Assembly (NCBI GenBank): GCA_016209735.1
Contig: JACQVN010000030.1
Span: forward strand, 1-64,000
DNA: 64,000 bases
Source: Candidatus Methylomirabilota bacterium
GTDB taxonomy: Bacteria > Methylomirabilota > Methylomirabilia > Methylomirabilales > 2-02-FULL-66-22
Direction: 5' to 3'
The notes under the pieces were generated by a model. It had not been told where the DNA came from, did not search any database, and was given only the letters and a program-made list of their open reading frames with translations. Position numbers and translations under genes: made by a program. Positions 40,591 to 49,040 of the stretch are shown here, in pieces. Positions within the stretch are counted from its first letter, which is position 1; each line of letters opens with the position of its first letter.

Positions 40591-40969
40591 AGTGTCTGAC
40601 CTCCGCGTTACAAGCGAACTTGGCAGAGAAGAGGCAGCCCTTCACGGCGACGCCCTCCGTGGTGGCACGAAGACTCCAACGAAAAAGAGAGGGAAAGATC
40701 ATCAAGGGCCAGGCGGCCCTGGTCATCCGGGTGGTGGAGTGGGTGCCCCCGGGGTGTTAGTGGGGACGCCCACCTGAACGCTACCAGCACCACCTGCGCG
40801 AGTCAGTCGCTCTCCAGGCTGCGAGCCGGCCAACGGGTCGGGCTCGGCGTACCCTGCTGTCGGCTCCACCGCCCCGCGACGATCGCCCCTGCCTCCCGGC
40901 CCCCGGCTGTCCACCGGCCCCCTCGGCCCGCCGCCCGCTCCTCTGCGCCCGGCCTCTTCGGGGCCTCCG

Positions 40970-41413
40970 ATGCCGCCTCACGCGGGCGCGGGAGCCATTC
41001 GGATCATCAGGGCTGGCGCGCCACGAAGGGCCGCGGCTATCGCGGCCCAAGAAGCCGACGATAGCAAGAAGCTTGCCGCCGGATTACGGTGGCGGATCTG
41101 CTCGCCCTCGCGAGCCTCCCCCTCGAAACCGACCCTCTCTTTGTCCCTGCCTGAGCCGACCGCCCGTCTCGCGGAAGCCCGCCGGCTGACGACCGCCTAC
41201 CAGGCCGGGGGTCCCGATGCGGTTCAGGCCTTCCGTGACCTCGTCGATATGCCGGCGGATGTCACCATCACCGCGCAGCAGGTGGAGGTGAGCTTCCACC
41301 GCCGATCTCACCTGCCCACCGTGTTAACCTCGGGGCTCCTGGACCAGCCCGTGCCCATCCCGTGGTGGAACGGCGTCCCCTTGCGCCTGACCACCTACCA
41401 CGGACCTGCGTGA
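40970..41413 (+). pseudogene. Possible C-terminal remnant of a transposase-like protein
   Basis: C-part ADVTITAQQVEVSFHRRSHLPTVLTSGLLDQPVPIPWWNGVPLRLTTY looks like a conserved tail; N-part low complexity. Confidence 0.3.
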
Positions 41414-41466
41414 TCACTCAATTCTTAGGAGCCGTTCTCGTCGATCTGTCGGCCTGGGTTGCCTCT

Positions 41467-42114
41467 TCAGTCGGCGAGGGAGAGCGCCTTAGCGTCGAGG
41501 GCCCGATCAACTTTCCGCAGGACCTCCACAGGCCAGCGCTCGAGGCGGTACTGCATGGGACCGACGTTGACCACGTACCGCTGACTGAGACGGATTACCA
41601 GGGAGCGTCTGAATACCGCGAGCCGGTCAAAGCCGTACTGCTTGACCAATCCGGCATACACCTGGCGGGCATCCTGGAGCAGCGGGGTCGAAGGCATCAA
41701 GAGGGCCGAGGCAAACCACTTGGCATTCCGGTCCAGATACTCGTAGTCGGAAGACGCATGCAGCATGGCCGCCTCTTCCACCGAGTGGACGTGGCGAAGG
41801 ACCGGCCGGTGCAGGTGGAGATGTCCCAATTCCTCGCCAACCGTGAAGCGGTAGAAGCCGGGGTTCCCATCGGCGACCGCCTCGTCAATCAGGACGGTGA
41901 AACGATCCTCCTTGGGGTGGTAGACCGTCACCCCGGGGACGCCGAATTGTGCCTGCAAGCCCCGCTCGGTATCGAGGGTCACCCCAGGCTCCCGCTCCGT
42001 GAGCAGCTCGATATCCACGGGAATCGTGAGGCCTGGCCAGCGTTCGCGCAGGAGATCGCACGCGAGGGATTCCAGTTTGGTCAGCGCGTAACGCGGGATC
42101 GGCGGCGTGCTCAT
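41467..42114 (-). CDS. ImmA/IrrE-family metallopeptidase-like protein
   Basis: FTVGEELGHLHLHRPV (HExxH-like position reads EELGHLHLH); ASALLMPSTPL. Confidence 0.75.
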   Translation of the reverse strand: MSTPPIPRYALTKLESLACDLLRERWPGLTIPVDIELLTEREPGVTLDTERGLQAQFGVPGVTVYHPKEDRFTVLIDEAVADGNPGFYRFTVGEELGHLHLHRPVLRHVHSVEEAAMLHASSDYEYLDRNAKWFASALLMPSTPLLQDARQVYAGLVKQYGFDRLAVFRRSLVIRLSQRYVVNVGPMQYRLERWPVEVLRKVDRALDAKALSLAD

Positions 42115-42506
42115 CGCTTGCGGCGTTTCCGGTTGATGAACCGGGTGAGTTCCGCGATTTCCTCCTTCGTCAAGCGCCGGTTCTGGAGGGTGCGCAGCAT
42201 CACGGGGATGCCCGGAGTCCTGGCGGCGAACGCCGCGACATCCGGCGGGAGCGTCTGTTTCTTGTGGGCGACGGCGAGGTCAAAAAGACGGTCCCGCTCT
42301 TTCGAACCCTCCGGGAAGCCAAGCGTCTCGGCGATCCGGCCCAGGATCCCGAGGTCTTGGGGGGGCGGAATCCGTCCATGCTCCACATTGCTGAGATTGG
42401 ATGGTTGCATGTCGACGGCTTCGGCGAACACCCGTAGCCCAAAGCCGGCCTTCAACCGGCAGGCCCGCAGGTACTCACCGAAGGTTTCCCTCTTTGCCAT
42501 GGCCAC
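42111..42506 (-). CDS. XRE-family HTH regulator (ImmR-like)
   Basis: FGEYLRACRLKAGFGLRVFAEAVDMQPSNLSNVEHGRIPPP; ATGA overlap with the ImmA-like gene. Confidence 0.8.
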   Translation of the reverse strand: MAMAKRETFGEYLRACRLKAGFGLRVFAEAVDMQPSNLSNVEHGRIPPPQDLGILGRIAETLGFPEGSKERDRLFDLAVAHKKQTLPPDVAAFAARTPGIPVMLRTLQNRRLTKEEIAELTRFINRKRRKR

Positions 42507-42638
42507 CCCCTTCGCGGGAAGTTATATGTCTCATATAACATACGCTTCCCATCCGGTGGTGTCAACCGGTTCTTCCATTCGGCCAGGGCCTCGGGAGAGC
42601 CCGTTCCGTCGCGAGCGGCAGGCCGGGAAGCGTGCGAC

Positions 42639-42870
42639 TCATTCGAGCGACATCAGCCGCTCTCGCATCGCCCGTTCCACCTTCTGCGTGATCCGAAGCG
42701 GCCACTCCTTCAGCCGGTTGCGCATGGCCGCGGCAGATACCGCATGCTGGCGGGCCAACCGCTCGGCCAGGTGGGCTTCCACCGCCGCGGGGTCACCAAA
42801 TCCGACCGCCTTGACCAGTTGGGGGTACGCGGCGCGCGCCTCCCGGGACACGCTGATGGTCGGCATCAGG
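42639..42870 (-). pseudogene. ImmA/IrrE C-terminal remnant
   Basis: AALLMPTISVSREARAAYPQLVKAVGFGDPAAVEAHLAERLARQHAVSAAAMRNRLKEWPLRI; copy A (38107-38340) carries an in-frame TAA. Confidence 0.6.
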
Positions 42871-42978
42871 AGGGCCGCTGGCCCCGAGGAGCGCCTCCAC
42901 GAGCCAGGCGACCATGGTCGCGACGACAATCCAGAGCGAGGCATCCGATCCATAGGCGAGGCAGGGGCGTCGGGTCAT
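42793..42978 (-). CDS. Small hydrophobic peptide 2, copy B (61 aa)
   Basis: MTRRPCLAYGSDASLWIVVATMVAWLVEALLGASG... Confidence 0.45.
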   Translation of the reverse strand: MTRRPCLAYGSDASLWIVVATMVAWLVEALLGASGPPDADHQRVPGGARRVPPTGQGGRIW

Positions 42979-43082
42979 CGGACAGGACTCCCGTCCCCAA
43001 AGATGGCCATGAGGAGGTCGACGATGGCCTGCGCCACCAAGGCCCAGAAGGAGAAATCCGAGACGAGCGCGAGCGAATTCAT
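42975..43082 (-). CDS. Small hydrophobic peptide 1, copy B (35 aa)
   Basis: MNSLALVSDFSFWALVAQAIVDLLMAIFGDGSPVR. Confidence 0.5.
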   Translation of the reverse strand: MNSLALVSDFSFWALVAQAIVDLLMAIFGDGSPVR

Positions 43083-43952
43083 TGCGGTCTCCTGCCCCGG
43101 ACACTGACCGGGAAGTCGAGGACATCGATGTGGGTGAACCCAGCCGCGCGGTATGAGTGAAACGGGCCGGCTGCCCGCAGTATACGGAAGGAGCGAGCGC
43201 CCCGAGGTGGGTATGGGGAAGCGCTCTAGAAACAGCCTACGCCTAAGCGTCATTCCGAGTCAATCCGAATCCCGGCCCGCCCTCAGCCCGCGCCGGAATA
43301 CCAGCCAGGAAGGGATACGGCCGGTGAATCTTCAACGAATTTTGGCCCGAGATATTTTGGGGGAATGCCGTTTCTGGGGCTCGGCCTGGGCGTTTCTCCG
43401 TCCGGTTCCTGTTCCCGGCGCCCTACCTGTCTCCCCTCTTCCCCCCTGCCCAACGCGCCCCTCCGGGACTTGCCCAGGTGCTCCCTGCTCACCCTTCCTG
43501 GATCCGGGCGTCTAAGGATTGGCCTTCGCTGACACTGGCCCGACCTTCCCCCTCGCCCGTGCCGTCCTGTGGGTCCGCTGGTCCCACTCCGCAATCAGCG
43601 CAGTCCAGCCGATCCTTTGGCCTCTGTTGCTGTTCCAGGCCGGCCAGGTTGGCCGATCTCGGAGTGGCGGCTACCTTGTGGGGGCGTTCAGCGGCTTGAT
43701 GTCTCCCCCCCCCTCGTGGCGGGGACCGGGGTTGCCGGTTGCCCGATGTGCGTCGAGCGTAGTTGCGGAGCGCCCCTCACGTGGTCGCCGACGTACTACA
43801 CTAGTACCCGGTCCGGCCCCCGCCTCCGGGGGAGGCCAGCCCGATCCTCCCCCGGATTTTCCGCTTGCGCGGGGCTTGCATTTCCTGCCTCGAAATGGTA
43901 ATTTTTGCCACCCTGTTTCCCTTAAGTTCCCGCCAGTTACGCCCCTTCAAGG

Positions 43953-43970
43953 CAGAATGGACTTTACAGG
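43953..43970. repeat. attR core: 18-bp direct repeat cagaatggactttacagg
   Basis: Retains displaced original ribF 3' end: gaa tgg act tta cag ggg tag. Confidence 0.9.
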
Positions 43971-44039
43971 GGTAGGCCCCTATGGTAATTTCGCCAATTG
44001 CCAAGAATTCACACTGGGCTCGAAAGGAGGGGAGCGATC

Positions 44040-44309
44040 ATGCCCAAGGAATGGTCGAACAAGGGAGAAGTCATCGGGCAATACCGCCGGCACGATACGG
44101 ACACCGGTTCGCCCGAAGTGCAGATCGCCCTCCTCTCGGGGCGCATCGGGTACCTGACCGAGCACCTGAGCGTTCATAAGAAGGACCACCACTCGCGGCG
44201 CGGCCTCCTCATGCTGGTCGGCCGGCGGCGGAAACTGCTGGACTACTTGAAGATCAAGGACATGGACGGCTACAAGCGAGTCATCGAAAGGCTAGGCATT
44301 CGCAAATGA
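44040..44309 (+). CDS. rpsO: 30S ribosomal protein S15
   Basis: [44 protein letters not shown]. Confidence 0.97.
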   Translation: MPKEWSNKGEVIGQYRRHDTDTGSPEVQIALLSGRIGYLTEHLSVHKKDHHSRRGLLMLVGRRRKLLDYLKIKDMDGYKRVIERLGIRK

Positions 44310-46471
44310 CGTTTCGCGCAGAACTCACGCTGGAGGGGCGCCCGCTCAGCATCGAGGTGGGACGGGTGGCCCGGCAGGCCGACGGCGCGGCATGGATCCG
44401 GTACGGGGACACCGTCGTCCTGGTGACGGCGGTGGCTTCCAAGGAGGCCCGGGAAGGGATTGACTTCTTCCCGCTCACCGTGGATTACCAGGAAAGGGCC
44501 TACGCGGCCGGCAAGATCCCGGGCGGATTCTTCAAACGCGAGGGACGGCCGCACGAGAAGGAGACCCTGACCTCGCGCCTCATCGACCGCCCTGTCCGCC
44601 CGTTGTTCCCCAAGGGCTACCACCAAGATGTCCAGATCATTGCCACGGTGCTGTCCGCGGACATGGAGAACGATCCCGACGTCCTGGCGGTGCTGGGGGC
44701 CTCGGCGGCCCTGACCGTTTCCCCCATTCCCTTCCATGGGCCTCTGGGGTGCGTGCGGGTGGGCCGCCTCGACGGCCGCCTGGTGGTGAATCCCACCTAT
44801 GCCCAGTTGGACCAGAGTGACCTGGAAGTGGTCCTGGCGGGCACGGAATCGGCCATCGTCATGGTGGAGGGCGGCGCCAAGGAGGTCTCGGAGGAGATCC
44901 TGCTGGAGGCGTTCCTGCACGCGCATCGCGCCATGCAGCCGATCATCAAGATGCAGCGAGAGTTGGCGGAGCAGCTCGGCATCGCCAAGGCCCCCTTCGA
45001 CGCTCCGCCGGTGGAGCAGGCCCTGCAGGCCCGCCTGGAGGCGTTCTGCCATTCCCGCCTGCGGGAGCTGGTCCAGGAGCGGGAAAAGGAGGCCCAGCGG
45101 GCGCGCCGCAAGGCGCTCCTGGAGGAGGCCATGATCGCCCTGGCGGCCGAGTCGGACGCCGCCAAGCTGCAGCTCATGGACCTCTTCGAGGAGCTGGAGA
45201 AGCGCGAGATGCGCCGGCTCATTCTGGACGAGGGTCGACGAGCCGATGGGCGCGCCGTCACGGACGTGCGGCCCATCAGTTGTGAGGTGGGGGTGCTCCC
45301 CCGCACGCATGGCTCGGCGCTCTTCACGCGCGGGCAGACCCAGGCGTTGGCCACCACGACCCTGGGGACCTCCGAGGACGAGCAGCGGCTGGACGAACTG
45401 GAGGGAGAGAGCTTCAAGCGGTTCATGCTGCACTACAATTTTCCTCCCTTCTCGGTGGGGGAGGTGAAGATGATGCGGGGGGCGTCTCGGCGGGACATCG
45501 GCCACGGAGCGTTGGCGGAGCGGGCCATCCTGCCGGTCTTGCCGGGCAAGGAGGAGTTCCCCTACACGATCCGCATCGTCTCGGACATCCTGGAGTCGAA
45601 CGGCTCTTCCTCCATGGCCACCGTCTGCGGGGCCAGCCTCTCGCTCATGGATGCGGGGGTGCCGATCCGCGCCGCGGTGGCCGGCGTCGCCATGGGCCTG
45701 GTGAAGGAGGGGGACCGGACCGCGGTCCTCACCGACATCCAGGGCCTGGAAGACCACCTGGGGGACATGGACTTCAAGGTGGCCGGCACCAGGAGCGGCG
45801 TGACCTCCATCCAGATGGACATCAAGATCCAGGGGATCACCGAGGCCGTCCTCCGCCAAGCGCTTCACCAGGCCCACCAGGCGCGCCAGCAGGTCCTGGG
45901 AAGCATGGGCTCGGCCCTGGGCGGGCCGCGGCCGGCCCTCAGCCCCTTCGCCCCCCGCATCATCTCCTTCAAGATCCCGGTGGACAAGATCCGCGAGGTC
46001 ATCGGTCCCGGCGGGAAAGTCATCCGCGGGATCGTGGAGCAGACCGGGGCCAAGATCAATATCGAGGACGACGGGACCGTGGCCATCGCCTCCGTGGACG
46101 AGGCCGCCGCCCAGAAGGCCATGGACATCATCGGAAAGATCGTCGAGGTCCCCGAGGTGGGCAAGGTCTACTCGGGCAAGGTCGTGAAGATCATGGAGTT
46201 CGGAGCCTTCGTGGAGATCCTCCCCGGGACGGACGGCCTCCTGCACATCTCGCAGATCGCCCGCGAGCGGATCAAGCGGGTGGAGGATGTCCTCAAGGAA
46301 GGGGACGAGGTCATGGTCAAGGTGCTCGAGGTGGACAAGGCGGGGAAGATCCGGCTGAGCCGTCGCGAGCTGTTGCCGGATCCCGGCCCGCCGGCGAACG
46401 ACGATCCCCCCGCTTCCCCGTCTGAGGGGTCCGGGCGCACCCGGGGAGGGAGAAAGCCATCCGGACGCTAG
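44306..46471 (+). CDS. pnp: Polyribonucleotide nucleotidyltransferase
   Basis: RNase PH, KH ([15 protein letters not shown]) and S1 domains. Confidence 0.97.
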   Translation: MTFRAELTLEGRPLSIEVGRVARQADGAAWIRYGDTVVLVTAVASKEAREGIDFFPLTVDYQERAYAAGKIPGGFFKREGRPHEKETLTSRLIDRPVRPLFPKGYHQDVQIIATVLSADMENDPDVLAVLGASAALTVSPIPFHGPLGCVRVGRLDGRLVVNPTYAQLDQSDLEVVLAGTESAIVMVEGGAKEVSEEILLEAFLHAHRAMQPIIKMQRELAEQLGIAKAPFDAPPVEQALQARLEAFCHSRLRELVQEREKEAQRARRKALLEEAMIALAAESDAAKLQLMDLFEELEKREMRRLILDEGRRADGRAVTDVRPISCEVGVLPRTHGSALFTRGQTQALATTTLGTSEDEQRLDELEGESFKRFMLHYNFPPFSVGEVKMMRGASRRDIGHGALAERAILPVLPGKEEFPYTIRIVSDILESNGSSSMATVCGASLSLMDAGVPIRAAVAGVAMGLVKEGDRTAVLTDIQGLEDHLGDMDFKVAGTRSGVTSIQMDIKIQGITEAVLRQALHQAHQARQQVLGSMGSALGGPRPALSPFAPRIISFKIPVDKIREVIGPGGKVIRGIVEQTGAKINIEDDGTVAIASVDEAAAQKAMDIIGKIVEVPEVGKVYSGKVVKIMEFGAFVEILPGTDGLLHISQIARERIKRVEDVLKEGDEVMVKVLEVDKAGKIRLSRRELLPDPGPPANDDPPASPSEGSGRTRGGRKPSGR

Positions 46472-46491
46472 GCGAGCCGTTCCACAAGGAG

Positions 46492-47700
46492 GTGCTGCCG
46501 AACGGCCTGATCGTCCTCACAGAGCGAATGCCCCAGGTCCGCTCGGTCTCCATCGGCCTGTGGGTTCGCGCCGGCTCCCGCTGGGAGCCGGGCTCGGCCG
46601 CGGGCATCTCCCACTTCATCGAGCACCTGCTCTTCAAGGGCACCACGTCCCGCAGCGCGGAGGATATCGCCCGGGCCATCGACAGCGTTGGCGGGACGCT
46701 GGACGCCTTCACCTCCCGCGAGAATACCTGCTTCTTCGCCAAGGTCCTGGGGGAGCATCTCCCGCTGGCGGTGGACCTGTTGAGCGACCTCCTCCGGCAT
46801 CCGCGCCTCGACCCGGACGACCTGGAGAAGGAGCGTCGGGTCGTCCTCGAAGAGATCAAGATGGTGGAGGACGACCCGGACGACCTGATCCACGATCTGT
46901 TCGCCGAGCGGTTCTGGGCGGGCCATCCCCTGGGCCGCTCGGTGCTGGGCTCCCGGGGGACCCTGGCGGCCATCACGCGGGAGGCGGTGCTCCAGCACCT
47001 TCATGACTACTACCAGCCCGACCGGGTGGTGGTGGCCGCCGCCGGCGACCTGGAGCACGGCCGGGTGGCGGACCTGGTGCAGGCCGCCCTGGGGGATTGG
47101 CGCGGGACCTCCGCTCTCGTCAACGGCTCGGCCCCTGTCTGCCAGCATACCGCGCACCACGAGGAGCGGGATTCCGCCCAACTTCACCTGGTGCTGGGGG
47201 TGGAGGGGTTGCCGTACGGGCACGCCGACCGGTGGGCCTTTTACCTGCAGAACGCCATCCTGGGAAGCTCCATGAGTTCTCGCCTCTTCCAGGAGATCCG
47301 CGAGAAGCGCGGCCTGGCCTACTCCATCTATTCCTATCAGGCCTCCTTCCAGGACTCGGGGCTCATGGCGGTCTACGCCGGCACGAGCCCGGAGTCCTAT
47401 CGGCAGGTCGTCTCCCTCATTCTGGAAGAGTGCCGCCGGCTCAGCCAGGAGCCGGTGGACCTGGAGGAATTCCGCCGGGCCAAGGCGCAGCTCAAGGGGA
47501 ATCTCCTCCTGGGTTTGGAGAGTACCAGCAGCCGCATGACCCGGCTGGCCAAGGCGGAGATCTATTTCCAGCGCGCCGTCGACCTGGATGAGATCATCCA
47601 GAGCATCGACGGCGTCACCCCTGAAGCCTTCGCCGCGCTGAATCGCTCCGTTTTTCGGCCCGATCGGTACGGGCTGACCACCATCGGCCACCTGCCCTAG
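46492..47700 (+). CDS. M16 family zinc peptidase
   Basis: GISHFIEHLLFKGT (HxxEH); true start may be slightly upstream. Confidence 0.93.
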   Translation: MLPNGLIVLTERMPQVRSVSIGLWVRAGSRWEPGSAAGISHFIEHLLFKGTTSRSAEDIARAIDSVGGTLDAFTSRENTCFFAKVLGEHLPLAVDLLSDLLRHPRLDPDDLEKERRVVLEEIKMVEDDPDDLIHDLFAERFWAGHPLGRSVLGSRGTLAAITREAVLQHLHDYYQPDRVVVAAAGDLEHGRVADLVQAALGDWRGTSALVNGSAPVCQHTAHHEERDSAQLHLVLGVEGLPYGHADRWAFYLQNAILGSSMSSRLFQEIREKRGLAYSIYSYQASFQDSGLMAVYAGTSPESYRQVVSLILEECRRLSQEPVDLEEFRRAKAQLKGNLLLGLESTSSRMTRLAKAEIYFQRAVDLDEIIQSIDGVTPEAFAALNRSVFRPDRYGLTTIGHLP

Positions 47701-47708
47701 GAGACACC

Positions 47709-48623
47709 GTGGAGAGCGTCAAGCTGATCGCCAGCGGACTGCAGTTTCCGGAAGGTCCCGTGGCGATGCGCGACGGGTCGGTGATCTTCGCCGAGATCCG
47801 CAGCGGCGCGGTCAGGCGCGCGGCGCCCGACGGAACGCTTTCGCTCGTCGCGCACTGCGGGGGCGGTCCCAACGGGTTGGCCATCGGGCCCGATGGCGCC
47901 CTGCACGTCTGCAATAACGGCGGCAACACCTATCCCCCGGATCAATTTGTCGCCCTCGGGCCGGCCAAGGATTATGCGGGCGGTTGTATCCAGCGCGTCG
48001 ATCTCGCCACCGGCGAGGTCCGCGTGCTGTACCGGGCCTGCGGCGGGAACCGCCTGTCCTCGCCGAACGACCTGGTCTTCGATGCGCATGGCGGCTTCTA
48101 CTTCAGCGACATGGGGAAGAGGCGGGCCAGGGATCGCGATCACGGTGCGCTCTACTACGCGCTGCCGGACGGCTCGAGCATTGCGGAAGTTGCCTTCCCG
48201 ATTCAAGCGGCCAACGGGGTCGGCCTGTCGCCGGATGGCCAGACCGTCTACGTTGCCGAGACGGAAACCTCGCGGCTTTGGGCTTTCGACATCATCGAGC
48301 CCGGCCGGGTCAAGAAGTATCCATTCCCGTCCCCGCACGGGGGCCGGCTGGTCTGCGGCCTGCCCGGCTTCCAGCGATTTGATAGCCTTGCCGTCGACCA
48401 GCAAGGCAACATTTGTGTGGCGACCTTGGTCACCGGCCATATCACGGTCATCGCTCCGAGCGGGGCAGTGGTGCGCCAGGTGAAGGTGCCGGATACCTAT
48501 GTCACCAACATCTGCTTCGGCGGCGATGACTTGCGCACCGCATACATGACCCTCTCCGGCGTCGGGCAATTGGTTTCGCTGCCCTGGCCCGAGGCCGGAC
48601 TGAAGCTCCACTTCAGCGCATAA
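47709..48623 (+). CDS. SMP-30/gluconolactonase/LRE family protein
   Basis: FPEGPVAMRDGSVIFAEI; GGPNGLAIGPDGALHVCNNGG; SPNDLVFDAHGGFYFSD. Confidence 0.9.
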   Translation: MESVKLIASGLQFPEGPVAMRDGSVIFAEIRSGAVRRAAPDGTLSLVAHCGGGPNGLAIGPDGALHVCNNGGNTYPPDQFVALGPAKDYAGGCIQRVDLATGEVRVLYRACGGNRLSSPNDLVFDAHGGFYFSDMGKRRARDRDHGALYYALPDGSSIAEVAFPIQAANGVGLSPDGQTVYVAETETSRLWAFDIIEPGRVKKYPFPSPHGGRLVCGLPGFQRFDSLAVDQQGNICVATLVTGHITVIAPSGAVVRQVKVPDTYVTNICFGGDDLRTAYMTLSGVGQLVSLPWPEAGLKLHFSA

Positions 48624-48854
48624 TCCCATGCCCCATGATCCTGGTCCCGCGACATGCCGGGGGGCTGCCGCCGCGGCCATCTTCGCCCCCCCTCGGGGGG
48701 CACCAGGCGGCGCACAAGGATGGCAGGAAGCCGTCGCCTGCGGCCTGTCCTCCGGAACATCCTGGAGATCGGGGGAGGCGGGAGAGCACACGGTGCCGCG
48801 CGGAGGAGGATGGCGCCGGCGTAGCGAAGTCCCTTGCGGAAGGAGGATCCCCGT

Positions 48855-49040
48855 ATGACCACGGAACCGAAGCATATCCCTGAGCAGTCGCGGAGCCTGG
48901 CCGGGCTCCAGGAGGCCGTCGTGGCCCGGGACGTGCCCGGGGGGGCCACCCGGATCGGGGCCGGCGGCTACGGCCGCGACGCCCTGGAGGGGGTGGCGCT
49001 GGCCCGGCAGCTCGTGGCCCCGGAGGCCCCCCATGCTTAG
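48855..49040 (+). CDS. Small hypothetical protein (61 aa), coupled to the MtmB-like gene
   Basis: AGGAGG RBS; 8-nt overlap with the 49033 start codon. Confidence 0.5.
   Translation: MTTEPKHIPEQSRSLAGLQEAVVARDVPGGATRIGAGGYGRDALEGVALARQLVAPEAPHA

Larger units (their letters stand above)
42634..43410. repeat. Module B of the ~0.8 kb direct duplication
   Basis: See module A. Confidence 0.9.
29241..43952. mobile_element. Integrative element (~14.7 kb) inserted in the 3' end of ribF
   Basis: Direct-repeat att cores at both boundaries, tyrosine recombinase abutting one, RHH/HTH proteins, prim-pol and TA genes inside; separates ribF from rpsO. Confidence 0.9.

Noticed and set aside
40608-41050. 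Small ORFs in 40.6-41.05 kb on the minus strand
   Set aside because: Low-complexity Gly/Arg/Pro translations typical of GC-rich non-coding DNA
43876-43904. TTGCAT-N17-TAATTT as an outward promoter for rpsO
   Set aside because: Only 3/6 matches to each sigma70 hexamer; not strong enough to annotate without transcript data
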